54,481 nucleotides of DNA from contig NZ_LNYK01000014.1 of assembly GCF_001467825.1 (NCBI RefSeq), positions 43,208-97,688 on the forward strand, in the 5' to 3' direction. The translations under genes were made by a program, and so were the position numbers. The DNA comes from Legionella londiniensis. Lineage in GTDB: Bacteria; Pseudomonadota; Gammaproteobacteria; Legionellales; Legionellaceae. Position 1 is the stretch's first letter. Each line of letters starts with the position of its first letter. Of this stretch, positions 43,532 to 52,057 are shown one piece after another. The notes beneath the pieces are model-generated. The model searched no databases. It was not told where the DNA came from and saw only the letters and a list, made by a program, of their open reading frames with translations.

Positions 43532-46000
43532 TTAAACCGCCTCTAGCGGAAGATTATTTTCCCTGGTGGTTTTGCTGTGATTATTGCCTTTTTGCCGCAT
43601 CAGTTCCTGATCGCTAAAATCATCAACTGCGATAACTTTCTGTCTTAAGCGTTCAATCTCTTGCAAATATTCTGTCTCTTCTTTGCTCAATATGCCTTGT
43701 TCTTGTGCCTCATTGATTTGCTCAAGCACACTTAAGCTTTGCAACATGCCTGCTTTTACCGCCTGGCTCAGTTTTTTCTCAAGTGGTTCAGCGTGACAAA
43801 GCTTTTGGAATACATCTTCAAGTTGTCCAACTGGACAATTTTCTCTATTTTCTTGAAACACATAGCGGGTAAGATTTGCACGAACTTCATTGGGCCGAGT
43901 GAGCAATTGCGCCAACTGATGAGCCAGGTTATCACTCGGCAGGATTCTTCTTAAACCTAATGGCTGCAAGCATATCTTGAGAATTGGTCGCGCCCAGCGC
44001 ACTGGAAAATTGCAAATAACACCTTTTACCGCCTGCTCACACTGGTTGAGCAGATATTGGCATGACCAGTGCAATAATGGGAGCTCATCCTCTGGCTCGC
44101 CAGCACAATGATAATGATGGAGAACGCCAGAGAGCAGGTATAAATTGCTTAACACATCCCCAAGACGTGCTGATATTGATTCCTTGCGCTTTAAATTTGC
44201 GCCCAAGGTCATCATGGCAAAATCTGACAAAAAAGCAAGCTGGCTGCTGTAGCCACGTAATAAACGATAATATTGCTGAAGGGGCGTTGATTTTATCGCA
44301 AATTGGTTATCAGCAAAGCCAAAAATGATCGATTTTGTAAAATTGGCGAGGAAAAATGAGACATGTTGCCAAAAAGCTTCTTCAAATGCCTCAACATTAT
44401 TGGTTTGAATGCTTTCCATTTCCTGGAATACATAAGGATGGCAACGAATCGCACCCTGTCCAAAAATAATCAGATTACGGGTTAAAATATTTGCGCCTTC
44501 GACCGTAATGCTGATTGGCGCTCCCTGATATCCCCTGCCGAGATAATTATTAGGGCCAAGGCAAATGCCTTTGCCTCCATGAATGTCCATGGCATCCAGT
44601 GAAATTTTACGGGCAAGCTCCGTTGTGTGGTACTTTAGAATTGCCCCCGCAATCCCTGATTTTGCGCCTTGATCAATAGCAGCAGTCGTCATTGCTAAAG
44701 CTGAATCAATAATATATGTATATCCTGCTATGCGTGAAAGCGGCTCTTCTATTCCTTCGAACTTGCAAATAGGTTGATTAAATTGTTTTCGAATTCGAGA
44801 ATAAGCTCCAGAAGCAAGGCTTGCGGCCTGGGCACCGCCTAATGCGCTGGACGGTAAAGAAATAGCGCGGCCAACGCTTAAACATTCCATCAGCATGCGC
44901 CAGCCTGAGCCTGCCATTTTTTCTCCGCCAATTAGATAACTCAGCGGGATAAATACATTTCTGCCTTGTGTTGGACCATTTTGAAAAACAATATTCAACG
45001 GGAAATGGCGGCGCCCTCTGCTTACCCCTTTGGTATCAGCGGGTATTAAAGCGCAACTTATGCCAACATCGTAACCTTTTCCTAAAACATTATCTGGATC
45101 AAACAATCTAAATGCCAAACCAATGATGGTGGCCACAGGGGCTAACGTGATATAACGTTTATTCCAGTTTAACAAAATTCCAGTGACTTCCTCGCCATTA
45201 ATTCGCCGTTTTGTGATGATACCCGTATCTGAAATAGAAGCCGCGTCAGAACCAGCATCGGGCGCTGTCAGGGCAAAACAGGGTATTTCCCTGCCGTCAG
45301 CCAAGCGGGGCAAATAATAATTTTTTTGCGAGGAAGTACCATATTTCAAGAGCAGTTCTGCAGGACCTAAGGAATTAGGCACTGCAACAGTTGAAGCTAA
45401 AGTAATGGAACGGCCGTAAAGGATAGACAAAACCGTCTTTTGCGCGGTTGCGGAAAATCCAAGCCCTCCGTACTCTTTGGGAATAATCATTCCTAAAAAT
45501 CCTTGAGACTTCACATATTCCCATACTTCGGGGGGCAAGTCGGCAAGATTATGGGTAATATCCCAGTCATCGATCATACGGCAGAGTTCGTTAACAGGCC
45601 CGTTAATAAATGACATTTCTTCATCAGTTAATAAACCATTGGGGATCCTAAATAGTTCATCCAACTCGGGCGTGCCGCTGAATAGCTCCCCTTCCCAGCC
45701 TACCATGCCCGCTTCAAGCGCTTCCCGTTCAGTAGCAGAAATTTTGGGTATTGAAGATTTTGCAAGCTTGAATAAGTGGCGTGAAAATAAAAAGCAGCGC
45801 AAGGGTTTTACCACACCGATAAGAAACACTCCTGCCAAAAGCCATAAGACTGATTGCCCAATTAATCCGGGCTCAAGAAATTTTAAAGCAAGAAGAAAAA
45901 AAAGCGCATAACTTAGCGCCCAGACTGTAATGGCTGCCTGATTGAAAAGCAACACTCCTGCCATCACGAAAAAAGCAATTAACCCAATAGCTATATCCAC
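43532..46000 (-). CDS. fadE: Acyl-CoA dehydrogenase FadE
   Basis: An 822-residue long-type acyl-CoA dehydrogenase like E. coli FadE (814), doing the first step of beta-oxidation. N-terminal hydrophobic segments (1-70) attach it to the membrane. The core has KSQGFLGMIIPKEYGGLGFS, ALTAPDAGSDAASI and AMDIHGGKGIC, and a long C-terminal FadE-specific part. GTG start with AGGAG 6-7 bases upstream. It follows the alpha/beta hydrolase gene by 24 bases, end of the long minus-strand run. Confidence 0.96.
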   Translation of the reverse strand: MDIAIGLIAFFVMAGVLLFNQAAITVWALSYALFFLLALKFLEPGLIGQSVLWLLAGVFLIGVVKPLRCFLFSRHLFKLAKSSIPKISATEREALEAGMVGWEGELFSGTPELDELFRIPNGLLTDEEMSFINGPVNELCRMIDDWDITHNLADLPPEVWEYVKSQGFLGMIIPKEYGGLGFSATAQKTVLSILYGRSITLASTVAVPNSLGPAELLLKYGTSSQKNYYLPRLADGREIPCFALTAPDAGSDAASISDTGIITKRRINGEEVTGILLNWNKRYITLAPVATIIGLAFRLFDPDNVLGKGYDVGISCALIPADTKGVSRGRRHFPLNIVFQNGPTQGRNVFIPLSYLIGGEKMAGSGWRMLMECLSVGRAISLPSSALGGAQAASLASGAYSRIRKQFNQPICKFEGIEEPLSRIAGYTYIIDSALAMTTAAIDQGAKSGIAGAILKYHTTELARKISLDAMDIHGGKGICLGPNNYLGRGYQGAPISITVEGANILTRNLIIFGQGAIRCHPYVFQEMESIQTNNVEAFEEAFWQHVSFFLANFTKSIIFGFADNQFAIKSTPLQQYYRLLRGYSSQLAFLSDFAMMTLGANLKRKESISARLGDVLSNLYLLSGVLHHYHCAGEPEDELPLLHWSCQYLLNQCEQAVKGVICNFPVRWARPILKICLQPLGLRRILPSDNLAHQLAQLLTRPNEVRANLTRYVFQENRENCPVGQLEDVFQKLCHAEPLEKKLSQAVKAGMLQSLSVLEQINEAQEQGILSKEETEYLQEIERLRQKVIAVDDFSDQELMRQKGNNHSKTTRENNLPLEAV

Positions 46001-46024
46001 TGGTTTCTCCTTGCCAGGCTATAT

Positions 46025-46810
46025 TTAAACTATAGCATCCAAAGCCTTCATGATAAGTTGCGCTGTTTTTTGAGGATGCTCCATAGGAAACATATGCGTA
46101 CCAACTATTGGATAACTGGATACGCCGTATTGTTTTTTCATATAGCGAATATCCATGCTATCGACAACATTACTTTTGGTTCCATGAATTAACGCTCCTG
46201 GAACCTGCAATCTTCCCTTGTATTCATGCAAAATATGCGGGATGGTTCTGTAAATCTGATATTCAATATTTCTATCAAAACGCAGGGTATAACCATTTTT
46301 ATCTTTGATCATTCCATAATCAATATAATCCTGAAGACAGGCTTCGGTAAAATGACGAAATAACTTTTTCCCACGCAAATATTGCTCAGCCTGCTCACGT
46401 GTTTGCCAATACAGCCTGCGTCCGCGCGTACGAAAAGCGGGGGTTATATGGTCAATCATGCCTAAGAGTTTAGATAAACGCAATAAATTTGATTTAAAAC
46501 GCCCTAATATCGGTGAATCAAGCATAATGACGGCTTTTATTAGTCCTGGATATTCAACTGCTGCCCTAAAACTTAATACACCGCCCAATGAATGTCCTAA
46601 AGCAATCACGGGCCTATTGGCTTGACGCTTTATGCTTTCTGCCACTTCCTGCACCAGAAAATGCCAGTTTTCTGTTACCGGGAATTGAGAGCTATGGCCG
46701 ATACGATCAATAAAGCAATATTCATAGCGTTGCTCAAGATGCTTTAACATTTGGCGATAACATGGCGATGGAAAACCGTTTCCATGAGCAAAATGAATTA
46801 ATTCGCTCAT
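46025..46810 (-). CDS. Alpha/beta hydrolase
   Basis: A 261-residue serine hydrolase. Oxyanion-hole segment FAHGNGFPS, nucleophile elbow GHSLGG (Ser about residue 74), likely acid Asp in the VDSMDIRY region, and catalytic His in VGTHMFPMEHP. No signal peptide; cytosolic. Family substrates include acyl esters and haloalkanes; its place between the DUF1189 gene and fadE suggests release of acyl chains, which is inference. Starts inside the preceding stop (ATGA). Confidence 0.85.
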   Translation of the reverse strand: MSELIHFAHGNGFPSPCYRQMLKHLEQRYEYCFIDRIGHSSQFPVTENWHFLVQEVAESIKRQANRPVIALGHSLGGVLSFRAAVEYPGLIKAVIMLDSPILGRFKSNLLRLSKLLGMIDHITPAFRTRGRRLYWQTREQAEQYLRGKKLFRHFTEACLQDYIDYGMIKDKNGYTLRFDRNIEYQIYRTIPHILHEYKGRLQVPGALIHGTKSNVVDSMDIRYMKKQYGVSSYPIVGTHMFPMEHPQKTAQLIMKALDAIV

Positions 46811-47679
46811 CGATACACCAAAGCAGATCTGGAACGTTTAACAGCAATTACCCCATAGCAAAAATAAATTGATTGCAACGCGATGCAGACAAATCCAATA
46901 CCGGGAAATAAAAATTCCGTTGAGAGCAACATCATAAAAAGCGCAACCTGAGGTGTCGATGCCACTGCAAAAATTCGACAGGACTCCTTGAATTTCAGCT
47001 TTAAATCAAAAAACATCCGTGCCAGCAATTGGCCCAAAAAAGCAAAGACAAGCAGTGTACTTAAATAAAAAACAAAGAAAAAGCATAAAACCAAAGGATA
47101 AATCACCATCATGGCAAAATATTTGAATTTTAATACCCCGCTTGTTTCAAGCCAGTCTTTAGCCACAAAGATTTCGTTGCTTTCTTTGCTCAAGGGTTGC
47201 ACCGCAACTTCATCAGGCAAAGGCGCTTCGTTGGCAAAAAATAACCGTGGACGAATGATGCGATGGTAAATTTTATTTTTGGTAATTAAAATTGCCAGCT
47301 TGGGAAATTGATTGAAAATTGTTTTAAATTTGCCTTCGGTGTCGATAATGACAATCGGCTCCCCCTTCTCATTTTTGATGATATAGGGCATCGGTTTATC
47401 AAAGTTTACTTCCCCATTTTGCACCATGATAGGAGGCAACTTTCGCAAAGGCTCTATGAGATTTTGATTAAAATACTCATTAAAATCGAGCATAATCCTG
47501 AGAGAAATGGGAATGCTTAAGATAGCAAGCAGTAATAAAAGATAAACGACGCCATAACCGCGCCAGCGGTTGCCTACATCCTTATAGAGCCTTTGCGAAA
47601 AAAAAGATAAATAAAGCGCCTTAAGGTACCCATATAAAGGAGCGTTGATGGATTTTAAATCTTGCTTGCTTTCAGTCAT
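46807..47679 (-). CDS. DUF1189 family membrane protein
   Basis: A 290-residue protein with about four membrane segments: one near residues 45-65 (VVYLLLLLAILSIPIS), then three or four after residue 185 (MMVIYPLVLCFFFVFYL, LLVFAFLGQLL, IFAVASTPQVALFMML, FPGIGFVCIALQ). Between them lies a ~110-residue soluble, likely periplasmic domain. It resembles DUF1189 proteins of unknown function. Start: the ATG at 47679 overlaps the ugpC stop by 8 bases (ATGACTGA); the frame extends upstream without need. Tightly coupled to ugpC and to the hydrolase gene. Confidence 0.72.
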   Translation of the reverse strand: MTESKQDLKSINAPLYGYLKALYLSFFSQRLYKDVGNRWRGYGVVYLLLLLAILSIPISLRIMLDFNEYFNQNLIEPLRKLPPIMVQNGEVNFDKPMPYIIKNEKGEPIVIIDTEGKFKTIFNQFPKLAILITKNKIYHRIIRPRLFFANEAPLPDEVAVQPLSKESNEIFVAKDWLETSGVLKFKYFAMMVIYPLVLCFFFVFYLSTLLVFAFLGQLLARMFFDLKLKFKESCRIFAVASTPQVALFMMLLSTEFLFPGIGFVCIALQSIYFCYGVIAVKRSRSALVYR

Positions 47680-48763
47680 GCCATGCTCCAAGCTGGTTGC
47701 CGCTGATTTTGTGGAATAGAACTGCTTTTTGTAAATCAATTTTTAGAGACAATTTTTGTTTGAAGGATAAGCTGTTTTCAAATAAACGCACGCTTAATTT
47801 AAGATTCCCTGGTTCAGTAAATACCTGAACCAACTTGTCTGCGCCCATATCATCAATCAATTCTATTTGAGATGACAGGCAATTTTTGTCCTCACTTGAA
47901 GCAGGAGTAATATGTTCCGGGCGTATGCCGATGATGACATTTTCCCCAGAGAGCACAGGTTGATTCATTCTGGGAAGCGGCAGGCTAATACCCACACTGG
48001 TTGCGAGCCTTTTATGATGCAAATCCACCGTTGCCGGTATAAAGTTCATGGGATAATGCCCAATCAAGCCGGCTACAAACATCGTTTTGGGGCTTTGATA
48101 CAGTTCCTGCGGCGTCCCAACCTGTTCAATATTCCCTTTATTTAAAACCACAATCCTATCTGCAAGGGTCATAGCTTCCGTTTGGTCATGAGTCACATAC
48201 AGGCAAGTGGTCTGCAGTTTCTGATGCAGCTTTTTTATTTCATGGCGCATTTCCATGCGCAGTTTGGCATCAAGATTCGATAACGGCTCATCGAACAGAA
48301 ACACCGCGGGAGAGCGCACCATGGCTCGCCCCATGGCGACACGCTGGCGCTGGCCGCCAGATAAAGACGCGGGTTTTCTGTTTAGGTAATCGCTGAGTTG
48401 CAGGAGCTTTCCGGCTTCTTCAACCCGTTGGCGGATCAGGTGCCTGCTCATTCCTCTCATTTTTAATCCGTAGGCCATGTTGGCAAAGACAGTCATATGA
48501 GGATATAAAGCATAGTTTTGAAAAACCATTGCCATATTTCGACGTGAAGCAGGAATTTGATTCACGCACTCATCATTAATTAAAATACGGCCGCTGCTGA
48601 CCTGCTCAAGCCCCGCAACCATGCGCAGCAAAGTTGATTTACCGCTGCCGGAAGAACCAACTACCGCCACAAATTCCCCCTTTTCGATGTTAAGATTAAT
48701 ATCATTTAAGATAACTGTTTTATCATATATCTTACTGACAGAAATCATATTTACCGTAGCCAT
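47672..48763 (-). CDS. ugpC: sn-Glycerol-3-phosphate ABC transporter ATPase UgpC
   Basis: A 363-residue MalK/UgpC-type ATPase. Walker A GSSGSGKSTL, Q-loop MVFQNYALYPHM, signature LSGGQRQRV, Walker B VFLFDEPLSNLD and H-loop YVTHDQTEA. The C-terminal regulatory beta-barrel (~235-363) is present. Energises the UgpA-UgpE permease. Starts 5 bases after ugpE. Confidence 0.93.
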   Translation of the reverse strand: MATVNMISVSKIYDKTVILNDINLNIEKGEFVAVVGSSGSGKSTLLRMVAGLEQVSSGRILINDECVNQIPASRRNMAMVFQNYALYPHMTVFANMAYGLKMRGMSRHLIRQRVEEAGKLLQLSDYLNRKPASLSGGQRQRVAMGRAMVRSPAVFLFDEPLSNLDAKLRMEMRHEIKKLHQKLQTTCLYVTHDQTEAMTLADRIVVLNKGNIEQVGTPQELYQSPKTMFVAGLIGHYPMNFIPATVDLHHKRLATSVGISLPLPRMNQPVLSGENVIIGIRPEHITPASSEDKNCLSSQIELIDDMGADKLVQVFTEPGNLKLSVRLFENSLSFKQKLSLKIDLQKAVLFHKISGNQLGAWHD

Positions 48764-48768
48764 AGCGA

Positions 48769-49632
48769 TTATAACCCCTTTTCAAACCAGCGTTGCAAGG
48801 TAATGACTACAAGGCACGGTGGTAACAAGGCAATTATGGTTACAGCCATAATGTAATGCCACTGCGGAATTTGGTCAGCCACTCCGGCCAAGTATCGGAT
48901 ACCCATAACAATTGTTGCCATTTTGCTGTCTGTGGTAATAACAAGGGGCCATAAATATTGATTCCAGCCATATACAAACATGATGATAATCATTGCCGCA
49001 ATCTGCGGTCTGGATAAGGGTATAAGAATATCGGTGAAAAAACGTAAAGGCCCTGCGCCATCCAATTTTGCGGCATCAACAAGCTCCCCAGGAACAGTCT
49101 GGAAGAACTGACGAAACAGAAATGTAGCGGTGGCCGAAGCCATTAGCGGTAAAGTTAAACCCGCGTAGGAATTTAACCACCCAAGGGATGCAATCACTTG
49201 AAATGTAGGTACAATCCGCACTTCGACGGGAAGCATTAAAGTCAAAAAAATCATAGCAAAACAAATTTTTTTAAAACGGAATTTAAAATACACCAAAGAA
49301 AAAGCAGAGAATAGCGCAAGCATCACCTTACCGACAGCAATTAAAAAAGCCATCAAAAAACTGTTAATAAGCATTGGCAGCACGGGTTTCCCGCCTGTTG
49401 CAGCCAAACCGCTGCTTAATACCTCCTTGACATTGTGAATTAACAATTTCCCAGGCAAAAGAGGCAAGGGACTTTGCATTAAGGCTTTGCCTTCATGGCT
49501 GGCCGCAACCAATGCAAGATAAAGCGGAAGAAACATGCTCCCGATGAACATCCAACATAACATATAGGGCCATAAATGCTTGCATTTTTGGATTGCAAGC
49601 TTAACCTGCTTCAGCAGGCTGTCATGATTCAT
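48769..49632 (-). CDS. ugpE: sn-Glycerol-3-phosphate ABC permease UgpE
   Basis: A 287-residue inner-membrane permease with six hydrophobic segments and the EAA loop FQTVPGELVDAAKLDGAGPLRFF. The WNQYLWPLVITTDSKMATIVMG region is typical of UgpE. Start is uncertain: the frame is open to a TTG at 49803, overlapping ugpA, but only the ATG at 49632 gives the ~20-residue lead before the first membrane segment seen in E. coli UgpE (281 residues). ATG at 49692 is an alternative. If 49632 is right, ~150 bases upstream are non-coding. Confidence 0.88.
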   Translation of the reverse strand: MNHDSLLKQVKLAIQKCKHLWPYMLCWMFIGSMFLPLYLALVAASHEGKALMQSPLPLLPGKLLIHNVKEVLSSGLAATGGKPVLPMLINSFLMAFLIAVGKVMLALFSAFSLVYFKFRFKKICFAMIFLTLMLPVEVRIVPTFQVIASLGWLNSYAGLTLPLMASATATFLFRQFFQTVPGELVDAAKLDGAGPLRFFTDILIPLSRPQIAAMIIIMFVYGWNQYLWPLVITTDSKMATIVMGIRYLAGVADQIPQWHYIMAVTIIALLPPCLVVITLQRWFEKGL

Positions 49633-49780
49633 GCCTGCGTGATGGATGGCGATTGCATGGGAATGAATGGAAAGATTGTCGTTTTTGTTCATCTTTTTTG
49701 AACCGGAAAATAACCTCATAAACAAGTTGCTCCACCGGTGAACTTGAACCCCCGATCTGGAAAGACTGCATAAACCATCT

Positions 49781-50656
49781 TCAATAATGAACCTTTTTCT
49801 CAAGATATTTAAATTGCAGCAATGTTAAACCAACCACAATAACCATCATGATGACCGATTGGGCTGAAGACATGCCGGGATCCATTCCGACAAAGCCATC
49901 CTGGTATACCTTGTAAATTAAGGTAGTTGTGCTCTGCCCAGGCCCGCCATTGGTGAGTACCTGAATGATTCCAAATGTATCAAAAAAAGAATAGATAAGA
50001 TTCATCACCAGCAGAAAGAAGGTCGTTGGTGAGAGCAAAGGAAAAACAATTTGCCAGAATCTCTGCCAGCTTGATGCCCCATCTATTATGGCCGCCTCAA
50101 TCAGTGGACGCGGAATCAGCTTAAGGGCTGCGAAATAAAAGAGAAAATTATAGCTAAACTGCTGCCAGCTTGCGGCAATTATAATGACCAGCAAAGCCTG
50201 ATATGGATGCACAAGGTAATTAAACTCAAGACCGCACCAGTGCAGAAGGCCGCTAATCCAACCCAGGGTAGGATGAAATAAAAAACGCCACAAGATAGCA
50301 GCTATTGCAGGAGCCACCGCATAAGGCCAAATGAGCATCGTTTTATATACCTTCTGGCCTCGCTGCAGGGCATTGACGAGGACGGCCATACCCAGCCCAA
50401 AACTTAAGGTGAAGATCGTTACAAAAAAAGAAAGAACACATGTAATCATAAAAGCATGTCTGTATTCCGGAGTGGAAAACAGATCAATAAAATTTCCAAA
50501 GCCTGCAAATCGACTATGAAGCCCGAAGGCATCACTATAAAACAAAGACTGCCAGACGGCGCTCAATGCCGGCCAAATAAAAAAAAGGAAAGTTATGAAT
50601 ACCTGGGGAGCGATTAAAACGAACGCTATTTTAGAATGTTGTGTGTATTTTGCCAT
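49781..50656 (-). CDS. ugpA: sn-Glycerol-3-phosphate ABC permease UgpA
   Basis: A 291-residue permease with six membrane segments. EAA loop LKLIPRPLIEAAIIDGASSW, and TNGGPGQSTTTLIYKVYQDGFVGMD, a stretch very close to E. coli UgpA (295 residues), which is the main reason for choosing glycerol-3-phosphate over maltose-type substrates. Start: ATG at 50656 (AGAAAG upstream); the frame runs to 50725. No gene for the binding protein UgpB is in the window. Confidence 0.9.
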   Translation of the reverse strand: MAKYTQHSKIAFVLIAPQVFITFLFFIWPALSAVWQSLFYSDAFGLHSRFAGFGNFIDLFSTPEYRHAFMITCVLSFFVTIFTLSFGLGMAVLVNALQRGQKVYKTMLIWPYAVAPAIAAILWRFLFHPTLGWISGLLHWCGLEFNYLVHPYQALLVIIIAASWQQFSYNFLFYFAALKLIPRPLIEAAIIDGASSWQRFWQIVFPLLSPTTFFLLVMNLIYSFFDTFGIIQVLTNGGPGQSTTTLIYKVYQDGFVGMDPGMSSAQSVIMMVIVVGLTLLQFKYLEKKVHY

Positions 50657-50755
50657 CACGCTTTCTGTGCAGTCGTGAACGTTGGACAACAGGCAATAGT
50701 ATAAAGGAAAAAAGTGAGTTGGCAAACGAAGGTCACTACCCCCATATTTCCGGTT

Positions 50756-52057
50756 TTATCTCTGGTTATCCGCTTCCAGTTCAGATTTCTTAATAGTGCG
50801 CCTTAAGAGCTGGGTATAAATTGGAGGATTTTTAGCCAACTGAACTACGGTTGTGGATGTCAGGCAAGTCACCATCAATGGTAAAATTAAAGAATAATTT
50901 TGTGTCATTTCAACGACCAGAATAATTCCTGTGACAGGCGCACGCACTGCCGCTGAAAACAATGCTCCCATGCCAGCCACAGCAAACATGCCGGGATGAA
51001 TGGTGATATCATTGGATAACCCCTGAAGAATATGAGAGGCCGCTAAACCCAGCAAGGTGCCAAGGGCAAGCATGGGTGCGAATATTCCTCCCGGTACGCC
51101 TGTGCCGTAGCACATGATGGTGAAAATAAATCGCACCAGCAATAAAATAGACAAGATACCAAGACCTGGATACATGCTTAATGATTGCTCGATGATTTCA
51201 TATCCGCCGCCAACTGCTCCAGGATAGATATAAGCTGAAAAGCCAACAAGCAAACCAACCAACAGCACATAAATATCTTTTAACCAGGAAGGTAACTTAT
51301 CAAGGGTGTATAATGTTTTCATCAACACGGTATTAAACAAAAGGCCGACATATCCCACCACGATGCCAAAAATAAAAAAAAGCCATAATGACTCAAGGCT
51401 GGGTAAGGTGAATATGTCCATTGGAATGACGGGATGCGCTCCCATGATTAAATGCAATACAATGGTGGCGGAGACGCAGGCTATGGCAACCATTTTGAAA
51501 TTGATGAATGAAAAATTAAATTCATTGCGCATTTCTTCAAGCACGAAAAGCACGCCGGCTAACGGCGCGTTGAAAGCGGCAGCAAGCCCTGCTGCCGCTC
51601 CTGATGCAATCAGCGCATCCCGTCTTCGTCTTGCCATAGAAAACCATTCGCCTAACATTTCACCAAGATTGCCGCCAATTTGAATGGTTGGCCCTTCTCG
51701 ACCCAGCACCATTTTAGCGGAAATCGCAAGAACGCCTCCTATAAACTTCACCGGCAGTAAACGGCGCCAGAATATCGGGCGCTCATGCAATAAAGTTCCC
51801 TCAATTTCCTGCACGCCGCTGCCGGAGGCCTCGGCAGCAATCCATTTAACCATGGCCCAGGCTATAAATACCATAAACATCGAGGTGAGCGCAGATACAA
51901 GTCCTACAGGCCAGTTCTTTGATTCTGCATAGGCAAACCAGTTGACCAGCAACTTGTTCATCAAATGGATGCTGATCTGCAGATATGCGCCGACAAAGCC
52001 AGTAACTGCTCCAAGTACTATAGAAAGCGCATAAAGAACCAGTATCTTATCCCGCAT
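50756..52057 (-). CDS. clcA: ClcA-type chloride/proton antiporter
   Basis: A 433-residue CLC protein with many hydrophobic helices. Selectivity motifs: GSGVQEIEG, GREGPTIQIGG with the gating Glu, and GGIFAPMLALG. The internal proton Glu is present in LFVLEEMRNEF, so it should be an exchanger and not a channel. E. coli ClcA helps resist extreme acid. Start: ATG at 52057 overlaps the end of trpE-trpG by 11 bases; an ATG at 52066 is possible. Confidence 0.93.
   Translation of the reverse strand: MRDKILVLYALSIVLGAVTGFVGAYLQISIHLMNKLLVNWFAYAESKNWPVGLVSALTSMFMVFIAWAMVKWIAAEASGSGVQEIEGTLLHERPIFWRRLLPVKFIGGVLAISAKMVLGREGPTIQIGGNLGEMLGEWFSMARRRRDALIASGAAAGLAAAFNAPLAGVLFVLEEMRNEFNFSFINFKMVAIACVSATIVLHLIMGAHPVIPMDIFTLPSLESLWLFFIFGIVVGYVGLLFNTVLMKTLYTLDKLPSWLKDIYVLLVGLLVGFSAYIYPGAVGGGYEIIEQSLSMYPGLGILSILLLVRFIFTIMCYGTGVPGGIFAPMLALGTLLGLAASHILQGLSNDITIHPGMFAVAGMGALFSAAVRAPVTGIILVVEMTQNYSLILPLMVTCLTSTTVVQLAKNPPIYTQLLRRTIKKSELEADNQR

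Noticed and set aside
49720-49760. tRNA-like string on the minus strand (GGGGGTTCAAGT followed by a GGTGGAGCA end)
   Set aside because: The would-be T-arm does not pair properly, and no matching acceptor, D-arm or anticodon arm could be traced upstream. It lies in the open N-terminal part of the ugpE frame and is probably chance.
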